DNA from: Gliomastix tumulicola
Lineage: Eukaryota; Ascomycota; Sordariomycetes; Hypocreales; Bionectriaceae
Reading direction: 5' to 3'
NCBI GenBank assembly: GCA_001599755.1
Contig: BCHX01000001.1
Span: 5,270,001-5,334,000 of the forward strand
Length of the DNA stretch: 64,000 nt
A program made the translations under genes and the position numbers. Below, one piece after another: positions 34,339 through 43,970 of this stretch (positions are counted from its first letter, which is position 1; each line of letters begins with the position of its first letter). The notes beneath the pieces are model-generated. The model saw only the letters and a list, made by a program, of their open reading frames with translations, ran no database searches and had not been told where the DNA came from.

Positions 34339-35831
34339 ATGGTCCGGTTGCATCTTCTAGCCCTTTCATGGGCCTTTCTCGTCCCTCCGGCCCTCGCCCT
34401 CGAAGTAACGCCAGGTTCATCCTGCGCAAGCTTCTGCCTCAACGACGGGAAAACTGACGCCCTCGACCCCAAGGCCTCGTCCACCAACGCCACGGACATC
34501 ACCTGCCGCGACGAGGACTACTCAACCGAGGAGGCTGGTATCAAGTTCCGCAACTGCGTACAGTGCCTCGCCAAGAGCGACAAGATGACTGACAGCGAGT
34601 CGGATCTGCACTGGTACCTGTACAACCTGCGCTTCACCCTCAGCTCGTGTCTGTTCGGGTTCCCCGACACGCCGAGCGAGGGCCAGATCCAGTCCCCCTG
34701 CATCATCGACCACGCCTGCCGGCCGCTGAAGGATCCCCTGGCGATTGACGGGCTGGAAGCCGACAAGCTGGACACGTATGGGTACTGTGAGGCCAACAAT
34801 GGGGCCTTCATGGCCAACTCGACTTGGACGTGTCGCGACTGTCTCCGTGCCAGCATCGAGCAGACGTACTTCTCAAACTGTAAGAGCCTTACTTCCGCTC
34901 ACATGAAGCCCAGCGCTGACCCCGTCTCCCAGTTGTCACTGCCCTCCAGGCAGCCTGTGACCAGCGTCCCGAGCCCGGCCAGAGCGTCAGCCTCTCCGGG
35001 AGCGTCTTCTCCTCGACCTCTATCAACGCTACTGAGCCTGAGGAAGACATCCTCGCCCGCCCCGAGGGCGCCGGCTCAAGCACCCTCACCACCGGTGCCA
35101 TCGTCGGCATTGCCGTCGGCGTAGGCCTCTTTATCATCAGCGCCATCGCCCTCTTCATCATGCACCGCCGCCGCCAGAAGCGCATGCGCGAGGATGAGAA
35201 GACGGGCTTCAACGACCCCCACAGCCACTCCAACACGCCCGACCCCATGCTGCCCCCTGATGGCAGCGGCATGTCCGCCTCTCTGCGCTCATACAGCCAG
35301 CAGAGCAACCACCGCCCCGGCGACCGCGGTACCAACAGCGGTGACTACTACGACAAGCTCGAGGAGGAGATAGGAGGCGGCCTTGGCTACGGTTCTTCTG
35401 ATCGCTCTCGTGCCCAGCCCGCCGCCTACCCGCAGTACGTGCCCCGTGCCGTATCCCGGCTCAGGGACCAGGTCCTGCCCGACTCGAGCGGACCTACGCC
35501 TCCGGCCGCCGTCCACCGTTACTCCAAGTCCATCCCCAACACGAACACATACGCTCTTCAGACCTATGACATCTCGTCGGGGCCGTCCCACCCCCGGCAA
35601 GGAGGACAGTCGTCCTCGGCGTCGAACAGGCGTTCGGCGTCCGTGGGCGGCGGTATCACCACCGTCCCGCCCCCTCCTCCGGGTCCTCCGCCACCGAAGG
35701 GGCAGGCCACGCCCTCGATCAGCCTACCTTCGCTGTCGAAGTTGCGAGCGCCTAAGAAGTACGCGCCGCCTGCGTTGGCGGAGCCCGAGTTGGACGGGTT
35801 GAGGATATCCCAGCCAACCAACGGGCAGTGA
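34339..35831 (+). CDS. Signal peptide / Cys-rich ectodomain / single-TM protein, paralogue B
   Basis: Two exons, 34339-34879 and 34933-35831; 479 residues. The signal peptide (1-20) ends PALAL. The ectodomain repeats the pattern of paralogue A: SSCASFCLN, ITCRDEDYST, FRNCVQCL, LYNLRFTLSSCLFGFPD, CRDCLRASIEQTYFSNFVTALQAAC. A Ser/Thr stretch precedes a TM helix (about 235-258, AIVGIAVGVGLFIISAIALFI), then HRRRQKR and a long cytoplasmic tail with a PPPPPGPPPPKG run able to bind SH3 or WW domains. The 53 bp intron falls at the same residue and phase as intron 2 of paralogue A. Function unknown; a surface or wall-associated receptor-like role is plausible only. Confidence 0.85.
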
Positions 35832-36078
35832 AGCCAGACTCGCCTCTGAAACCCTGCATAGCAAGGGTTTCACACAGAGTCGGCTAACCCATATTGTTTG
35901 TATATATTATATTTCGCGATGGATCGACGACTGGCGTTATACTAGGGAACATACCACGATGGAACGGGACCAGGACTTTTTTTGGATATAATTTCGCGCA
36001 CCGTGTTCGGAACAGATAGAAATCTTCATAATGTCATTGTATTGACTGCATCATTGATCGTACCGTCGTCTATGATCG

Positions 36079-37330
36079 CTAACCCAGGCGATGACCCGTC
36101 CCTCGTGACCGCCATGAATCCGGCAACGGGCCCGTCGACCGTCCCGTACTGCTCCCAGACGAAGCAGCCTCGCCCGGCCGACGCGGACCAGCACCACCCT
36201 GTCCCGTGAACCTGCTCACCAGCCGCGTCAGGAACTGCGGCGTAGGCAGGAGACTCCGTCCGTTGCCGCCCGTCTGCGGCCAGATGCGCGTGCAGAACTC
36301 GAACAGGTGCGCGGCGACGAGGCCCTGGAGCTGGAGGAGGATGGTCATGGGCCCGCCGGGGAGCAGCAGGTTAATGGCCATCATGGCGTACGGCGTCAGC
36401 TGCGCGGGGATGGTGACGAAGTAGAAGCTCGCCTTCATGCCCCGCTGGCTCTGGGTGACGGTGTACACCATGGCCAGGATGAGGGCCCTCAGAAACGTCA
36501 TGAACTCCAGTCCGGAGAGGTAATTTACGAACTAAGCAGAGCCCATGGTTAGCCGTCTTTCTCCAGCCTTTGATTCTCCTCGAGTCGGGTGGAAGAAGAA
36601 AAAAAGGGCAAAAAGAAACAAGGACACGGGGGGGGCGCTATCTAAGAGAAATGTAGGGAGCCCATGAATACCACCCGAGCGGCATTGAGTGCCACACGAG
36701 CCATTCATGAAACATCCCACCATGCCCACACTCCATCCTAGCCCGAGGTTTGCGAATGATGGGCTAGGACACAGTGCAGGGGTAATCTTCCTCAGTTCCA
36801 GGAACCGTGATAGTAGTAGAAGCATTACACTATCCGGGCAGATATATGAGGGTTCGTTTTTTGGGGACAACAGACAGGCAAGAAAGGTTCATAGCAAGCA
36901 AGATGGATGTGCATTTGGGCAAAAAGAGAGACCTACCAGGATCGTTCCGCTCACAAAGGTCAGGTACCATATCAAATCCTCCTTTCGCGAGAATCTGGGG
37001 TTGCCCACTTCGAGCTGACTCAGGTACTGGTAGAGGAAGTACGTGTCGAAGAGCAGGCTCAGGCCGCTGCCGGTGATGAGGAACGAGGTCACGAAGCGCC
37101 ACGGCTCGGGCGGGAACTTGAAGATGTAGAAGGGGTGGAAGATGAAGTACTTGTAGGGCAAGACTCCGAAGTGAATCCCCAGCGACGTGGCAAAGGTGGT
37201 AGCGGCGACCGTCCTGCAGGATGACTGTTAGCAAATAATCCGAGTCTCCCTTGGGCTCCAATGCGCGATGGGGTGCTTACCTAGAGATAGGCGGTGCCTG
37301 GTAGAACGCATCAATCACGGTGTCGGCCAT
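36079..37330 (-). CDS. Derlin (Der1/Dfm1 family ER protein)
   Basis: Three exons: 37330-37281, 37213-36937, 36531-36079; 259 residues. Derlin features are AFYQAPPISRT at the N-terminus, FHPFYIFKFPPEPWRFVTSF, LLFDTYFLYQYLSQLE, and several membrane segments (TFVSGTILFVNYLSGLEFM, FYFVTIPAQLTPYAMMAINLL). Derlins are rhomboid-like but lack the catalytic Ser/His. They help extract misfolded proteins from the ER with Hrd1 and Cdc48 (ERAD). The C-terminal tail (RFTGQGGAGPRRPG) is short and polar; no clear SHP box was seen. Intron 1 is 67 bp, but intron 2 is 405 bp, unusually long here, although the frame and membrane topology across the join fit well. Confidence 0.9.
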
Positions 37331-38041
37331 TGTGACGCGACGTGTGCAGATCCGAGCAGCCGACTCGCGTGCGCTTCTACCTGCTCACAAAGGGCTCAAG
37401 GTCGACGCGGGGACAATCCGCAAAGGACTCGATCACTCGCTCGCTTGCTGTCTTGCTTGCTTGTGGCAGTGCCGGAGCTTCAGGCATTGGGACGCCAGCA
37501 AAGTGCGATGGTTGAGTGGAACATCGCCTGTTGTTGGTGTCGTGGCCTCTTTGAAGAAGAAAGAGGTGGGAAAATTGTTTGCTGTGGGAAGGTGCTAGAA
37601 TTCGAGGTCTAAGCTCCGCTGAGAAATTCTTATACCGAGGGTGTGGGTTCAGTCAGAGGACAAAATTGCCGAGCTCGCTCTGGTAGTGTCCACAGCGCCT
37701 TGCTGACTGTGCCGAGGAAGGGCTTTTTGTGTCAGCCTCGGGGAGCTCTTTATCGGGGTTCCATCTCCGCTCCGAGCTCAGGGACCAGAGCCGAACCTAC
37801 CCTACAGCAAATCTATGACTTCACATCGCATAAGCTCACGCGACGAGAACAAGGACCATCTCAAGCTTGTCTTTCACTGGAGAAACGGCTGTTCGTCTAA
37901 GAAATCTGGTGAGTAAGTTTTTATTATTGTGACGCTGTGTTTGATCACGACTTCTGATGCTTATCCTCAGCATAACAATCGGTCAACCGAGCTCGGAATT
38001 GACATGATCTGATTTCGACCCTCACCCAGCAAAAACCAATC
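37331..38041. promoter_or_regulatory. Divergent region derlin / small membrane protein
   Basis: About 710 bp of shared promoter space. A CT-rich/CTTG-repeat run lies near 37440-37460. No further gene seen. Confidence 0.5.
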
Positions 38042-38422
38042 ATGCGGTCTCACGACTTGATGAAGTCGGATGAGGCCAACGACGCGGCATGGGAAGCAGG
38101 CAAAGGAGCCGTGAGCGGCGCAGCGAAATGGGGAGCTGGAGCTGCGATCCTCGGAGTCATTGGCTACTACTGGTCGCCCGTCTACCGAGGCACCACGATC
38201 CAATTCAAAGTGTACGACAGCTCGGACGATCGTCTTTCTTTCCCACACTAACGCCGTCTTAGATACGTACAGATGTCCGGTATGGTCCTTGGTGGTATGA
38301 TCCATGCGGACAGGCAACTCAGGCAGTACGAGTCACAGGTCAGGATGCAGAGGAGGTGGCTTAGGGAGAAGGCCAAGTGGGAGCAGTATGAGGAGGAGAT
38401 ATCAAGGAACAACAATAAGTAG
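38042..38422 (+). CDS. Small membrane protein resembling RCF2/HIG1-type proteins
   Basis: Two exons, 38042-38211 and 38263-38422; 109 residues; the 51 bp intron has a GTACGA donor and CTAAC branch. A Gly/Ala-rich first segment (AAKWGAGAAILGVIGYYW) is followed by SPVYRGTTIQFKVYVQMSGM, then GGMIHADRQLRQYE and a basic, coiled C-terminus. The spacing of YR-x-T-x2-(F)K, a hydrophobic helix and I-x-ADR-x4-E resembles the N-terminal part of fungal Rcf2/HIG1 respiratory-supercomplex factors. That similarity is weak and from memory, so a mitochondrial inner-membrane role is tentative. Convergent with RFC4; the 3' ends are only 188 bp apart. Confidence 0.7.
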
Positions 38423-38610
38423 ACGCCTGCCTCTGTCGGCATTGAACTCGTACGACTGTTCTAAATGCTTGCCTGGACACTCCCTGTCACGAAGCACATC
38501 CCCGTTTTCTTTGTTACATATCCTCGCAGATAACCAGCCCTCAACTCCAACGCCAAAATGACAACACAATCCCGAGTCGTATTTCAGTCAATAACAATAC
38601 GCCGTGCCGC

Positions 38611-39735
38611 CTAGACCGGTGCCCTGAACCGCTTGGGATCCATGTTGATCTTGCAGAGTCGTACGACGCACCCGCTCAGCTGGAGCAGCGTCTGCACGCC
38701 CTCGAGGATCTTCATGTGCGTGAAGCCAATCTCCTTGATGAACTCGAGCTTGGAGTGCTCGCTCAGCGTCGGTATCGTCTTGGTGACCTTGAACATGGTG
38801 CTGATGATGTCGTGGCTCGAGTACCCCAGCCCCCACAGCTCCCGCAGCGTGTCGAGCGCCGAGTCGACGTTGCCCTCGTAGCACGCCTTGAGCATGGCCT
38901 GCACCTTGATCGGGTGCGGCGAGTCGACGACCTTGAAGACGTTGTCGCCCGACACGAAGCCGAAGCCCGCCCACGTCGACTGCAGGTTGTTGATGGCCTG
39001 CCGCATGTCCCCCTCGGCGCTGAACACGAGCGCCGCCAATCCGTCATCGCTGTACTCGACCTTCTCGGCCTCGATGATCTGCATCAGACGCTTGACGACC
39101 TGCGCGTCCGTGAGCTTGGCATACCGCAGGATAGCGCACCTCGACTGCAGCGGCTCGATGATCTTGTTGGACTGGTTGCACGCGAACGCAAACCGCGTCG
39201 TGTTCGAGTAGATCTCCATCGTCCGCCGCAGCGCCTGCTGCGCGCCCGACGTCATGCTGTCCGCCTCGTCCAGGATGACGAGCTTGTGCCGCCCGGCGGG
39301 CAGCGTGACCTTCTTCTGCGCGAAGCCCTTGATGCGGTTCCGCACGACGTCGATGCCGCGCTCGTCGCTGGCGTTGAGCTCCAGCACGGCCTCCTTGTAC
39401 GAGTCGCCCAGCATCTGCCGCGCCAGGCACAGCACGCTCGTCGTCTTGCCGATGCCCGGCATGCCCGAGATGATGACGTGTGGCATATTCCCCTCTCTTG
39501 CGATGATCTTGAGTCGCTCGATCGTTTCCGTGTTGCCGACGACGTCGTCGAGGAAGACTGGCCGGTACTTTTCCACCCTTCGGAGGGGTTAGCAACATGC
39601 TACGGATTGAAGCCCTGATTGTCAACCGTACCATGGCAGTTCGTAATTGGCCGAACCATTGGATGATGAAGCGAGAGCCGCCTTCGAGGCAGCCGTCGAG
39701 GACTCGCCCGTCTCGGGAACTTTGGCGGCGGGCAT
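38611..39735 (-). CDS. RFC4: Replication factor C subunit 4 (clamp loader; human RFC2 orthologue)
   Basis: Two exons, 39735-39632 and 39577-38611; 356 residues. The join gives ELPWVEKYRPVFLDDVVGN, the RFC small-subunit start. Walker A GMPGIGKT is at 73-80, Walker B DEAD at 138-141, the arginine-finger motif SRC at 180-182, and AEGDMRQAINNLQSTWAG is the Rfc4-type sensor-2 region. As part of the RFC, Rad24, Ctf18 and Elg1 pentamers it opens PCNA (or 9-1-1) and loads it on DNA in an ATP-dependent way. The 54 bp intron ends CCGAAG after a GCTAACC branch, a slightly weak acceptor. An MCB palindrome lies 78 bp upstream of the ATG. Divergent from the Zn2Cys6 gene. Confidence 0.96.
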
Positions 39736-40236
39736 TTTTGCAATACGCTGCTGGCTGCGATATCAAGACGTGTGAATTTGATACCTAGATTCACTTAACG
39801 CGCTTTGCTTGACCAAGACGCGTCTTGGATGGAGAAAATTCCCCGCCAAATAACCGTGCGGATTTTGGAGCACATCCACACTGTGTCTATCAACGATAAG
39901 GGTCTCTGGTCTTCACTTCTAACTTCATTCTACCGATCAGGCAGGCCAATCTGGAAACTAAAACTGAACCGGCTTTTTGGCTAGAAGAGGGAAAACACCA
40001 CCCCTGCTGCTTGAAGCTATTTCTCGCTGTTCGGTCGCTTATATCGGTGTCGTCATCCAGATCCATATCTTAAGTCCGGCATCGACATTACTCATCCTGC
40101 AGGTCACTAGCTCCCCTCATCATGACATGTTTCAGCGTCTGCCTGCCATATTGAAGCTGTATAAATATAAAATCGCCAAACACCATTGTGCGAATCGAAG
40201 AGGACGGTAGGAAGTCCATATCGACTACCGATCGCC
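39736..40236. promoter_or_regulatory. Divergent region RFC4 / Zn2Cys6 gene
   Basis: About 500 bp. It includes the MCB palindrome on the RFC4 side and an AT-rich stretch near 40155-40185 (TATAAATATAAAAT) that may serve as the TATA region of the regulator gene. Confidence 0.55.
39813..39828. promoter_or_regulatory. 16-bp palindrome centred on an MluI cell-cycle box
   Basis: The perfect palindrome CCAAGACGCGTCTTGG, 78 bp before the RFC4 ATG, contains ACGCGT. In yeasts MBF binds ACGCGT and drives G1/S genes, RFC subunits included. The second gene in this window with this element after thymidylate synthase. Confidence 0.6.
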
Positions 40237-43013
40237 ATGGATCCAGGGACAGCCCTTTCATCCGAGTCGCAGCGCCAGAAACGCTCCCGTATCGTCCTCT
40301 CCTGCGGGCCATGCCGCGCCTCCAAGCTCAAATGTGACCGCGAGAGCCCCTGCGGCCAGTGCCGCAAGAAGGAGCGCGAGGACCTCTGCCAGTACGCGCC
40401 CAAGCCGGAGAAGAAGAAGCGGCCGGAGAGGCGCAACCGGAACATGGCCGAGAGGCTCAAGCGGCTCGAGGGCATGGTGCGGGGGATGATGGACGAGGGG
40501 GGCGTCGATGGGCAGCCGCAGGCGCAGTCACAGCTGCAGGGAGCTCTCCAGAAGGGTCTGTCGGGAGGGAAGACAACGGCGTCGAAGGGCAGTGGACAGA
40601 CGCCGCAGGTCGCGGGTCAGCTCGCTGGAGGGCATGATGGGACGTACATTGGGGCAACTCATTGTATGGCTATGCTCGAGGATGTAAGTTGAGACCTCCT
40701 CGGTGCGCGGTTAATATACGCTGCCCAAGGTTACTGAACGTTGGAACTAGATCGAGGACCTGAAGTGCTACTTCGAGGACGAGAACCAGGATGGCGAGGA
40801 CGAAGAGTGGAATGGGCCCGAGCACTTCAGTCCTGAATTACTGCTCGCGGGGAGGTCGCCTCTGAATAAGGACGAGCTCCTTGCAGAGCTCCCAGATCGC
40901 GCGGTTGCAGATCGACTCATCACGCGATACTTTGCGTCGATGTGTCCAAGCCAGCGTACGGCGAACCTTTACTCACCTTCATACCTGACCTACTACTGAC
41001 ACGTATGCGCCAGACGTCGTACACGGGCCTGCCTTCACAAGAGAAGTTAGACACACCACCCCGTGCGCTGGCTGCCTGCCACTGACAATGATCACAGTAC
41101 GCCGCATTCTGGAAGAACCCAGAGGCTGTCCACTATCACTGGCTCTCCCAGCTCTTCATGATGCTCTCCATGGGCGTCCACTACAACAGCTACTCTGCCC
41201 CTCACGAGCTCGAGGGCGACTCGCCCGTTACGCCCCGCGACCGCATGCGCCACTGGAAGACGTGTGCGGCGTGGTGTCTCATCCGCGGCAAGTTCAACCA
41301 GCCGAGCATGATGACCCTTCGTGCATTTCTGCTCTACGTCGAGTCCGACTTCATCCACAACCGCGCCGCCCAGATGGACTGCTACATCCTGTCGGGCGTT
41401 CTCATCCGCCTCATGTTCAAGATGGGCTTGCACCGGGACCCGGGGAAGCTGGCGAGTGTATCGCCGTACGAGGGTGAGATGCGTCGGCGCATGTGGAACA
41501 TGGCCATCCAGGTCGAGACACTCGTGTCGTTTCACATGGGCCTCCCGAGCATGTTCTATAGCTTTGAGTCGGACACGGAGGTGCCGAGGAACCTGAGGGA
41601 CGAGGACTTTGACGAGGATTCCACGGAGTTGCCCCCGGCGAGGCCTGACACGGATTGGACGAGCATCACCTACCCAACACACAAGACCAAGATCATCCGT
41701 GTCTTCTCCAAAATCGCTGCCCAAGCCCACGCCCTAACACCACCCGGCTTCGCTGACGTGCAGAGGCTGGGTCGTGAGCTGGACGATGTTTGGTCCCGTA
41801 TTCCAGCTTTCATGAAGGTCCGCCCCCTGAGCGAGACCGTCGGTGATCCATCCACGCTGCTCATCCAGCGTTTCGGTCTCTCAGCCCTGTACAGCAAGAC
41901 GACATGTGTCCTCCACAGGAGATATCTGGCGGAGCCCGTGCCGCAGCGCCAGCACGATATCTCGCGGCAAAAGTGTCTCAACGCCGCCGTGACGCTGCTG
42001 CGCAACCAGGCTATCATCTGGGACGCCTCTCAGCCGGGCCGCCGTCTGGCCGACCAGGGCTGGTTCATCACCTCTCTGGCCGTACATGACTACCTCCTGG
42101 CTGCCATGGTGCTCTATCTGATCGTCCAGAACGAACATTACGAGAACCCGGAGAGCGAATACAACTGGACGAGCAGCGAGCAGCCGGCGCCGTCCAAGAA
42201 GGAGCTCAAAGACATGATACGAGGCTCGTACGAGATCTGGTCGCACGTCGCGGAGGGGGCGACTGAGCTCAAGAAGACAGCCGAGACTCTAGCCGTCATG
42301 CTTGCCAGGGTAGGATCACCTGTTGATGAGCCACGGGAATGGGCCAGCGAAGATCGGACAGTCTCGCCTGCACCACAGACGGTCGACTCGGGACACTTCT
42401 CCATGACAAACTCGTCTGCTGGGCCTCAGGCCACTGCCACGGAGTTCGGAAACAATTCTGAGGCTCTGTCCTTTAATAACTTCAATGGTAGACTTACCAA
42501 ACCCCAGTTGAGACATGTGCGCTCAGTGTTCGGAGCCGTTACTGACAGGGCGGGCATCTCAGGTTTCGGTGCTGACATGAACTCATTCTCGATGCCAACA
42601 ACGACAGCGGACCAGATACCTACGACCTTCCCCGCGACCAGCATGGCAGGAGGCGACTTGGACATGAACTCACTCGAGCTCGATTCCTCATGGATGGTAC
42701 CAAACGCCAACATGGACTGGGTAAGTTGCGAATACCACCAGCGAATGACACCATCCGGTCCCCATTTCATAATCCTCCTCTAGGGACGGGAAGGCCCCCA
42801 CGTCCCCGTCCTGCAGTCGCGTGATCCGCTAGCTAACAGATACAGCGATTCCTGGACATCTCCATGGCTCACAGTCACACAGCCGGCACCAACGCCAACG
42901 GACCAGGCCCTGTGTGGACGGAGCGACCAGCCCTCGAGCAGTTGGACATGTCGATGCCGAGCTTCTGGCCCTCGGGGCTCGATGGCTCGGGCACCCATAA
43001 CCACCCGCAGTAA
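40237..43013 (+). CDS. Zn2Cys6 transcription factor with fungal_trans domain
   Basis: Five exons: 40237-40683, 40751-40955, 41014-41045, 41098-42720, 42846-43013; 824 residues. The zinc cluster C-x2-C-x6-C-x5-C-x2-C-x8-C is at Cys23, 26, 33, 39, 42 and 51 (SCGPCRASKLKCDRESPCGQC), followed by a basic linker and a short coiled coil (AERLKRLEGMVRGMM). The middle-homology regulatory domain (fungal_trans) starts near LAELPDRAVADRLITRYF and includes REYAAFWKNPEAVHYHWLSQLFMMLSMG and GLHRDPGKLASVSPYEGEMRRRMW. The C-terminus is Ser/Thr/Asn-rich, a likely activation region. Exon 3 is only 32 bp. The last acceptor could be AG 42839 or AG 42845; the second fits branch spacing better. Targets unknown. Confidence 0.87.
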
Positions 43014-43932
43014 CATTGCGATCTGTTGCCATGATAGCCGAGATATGCATTGTCCAGTCGTGAGGCTGACTCTGGTCGGCACAGCCGGCTGGGCGCCTCG
43101 CTGCGAAGCATGTCAGATGTGGTATCTGACTGGTGAGCATGCACGGATGACGGCGACATAATGTGTGATGTGTGTGTGTGTGCCCGTATCCGATGTGTGG
43201 TTGGGGGCGACACCTGCTCGGCAAGATTACCCTATAATGATGGTAGTTTAGATCAGTCTTGGGTAGTTTCTATTGATAAGAGAACGGGAGCCTGCACGAG
43301 TCAAGCCACCTGGTTAGAGCTGATACGAGCACCCATTTCCCTTTTCGGTATTAAGGAAGAAACGTGGCCGGCAACGCTGCTGATATCCTCATCCCGGTCC
43401 GGTCCGGTTTGCAAGTTGGAGGATGTGTTAAGTAGGCACGAGGCGATGCGTCAAGGACGATCATCCCCTACCAATGCTGCCATACCAATGAGACGAAATT
43501 CGCTATGCCACGCGTATCCGCACACTGAGACTGTGACGGCACGGAGGATTCCAACTGTCTGGGATCGGCACACCGAGTTCCTCGATCGTTCTGCACACTC
43601 TGCACGTGCTGCCGCTATGGGACTACCGACTAGTCGCTCCATCCTGGAAAGCTGATTCAACAAGTTTTCGTGCCCTTGTCTCCGCGGAGATGCGGTGACC
43701 GGACCCCTGGGGCGGACTATGCGCTCGCTGAAGTATGCTGCCACTTGGTTGCTGCTCTGCCGTCAGTAGCCTTTCGATCATCGAACGAGTGACACCACCT
43801 GTGGAAGCCGTTAGATAAGAGAATGGTAACACAAATGCGCAGAAATAGGACGGTGCGCCAGGTAAGCCTCTCGTACCACCATTAGGCGGCTACATTTCCC
43901 CATCTAGCATTCACCTTTTCATCTCCGGAGAC

Positions 43933-43970
43933 TAGTGTGTGTGATTGTGTGTGTGTGCGTGCGTGCGTGC
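43933..43970. repeat. GT / GTGC microsatellite
   Basis: Alternating GT units pass into GCGT units. Simple repeat. Confidence 0.8.

Noticed and set aside
38716..39618. 300-codon open frame antisense to RFC4
   Set aside because: Shadow; RFC4 has all clamp-loader motifs on the other strand.
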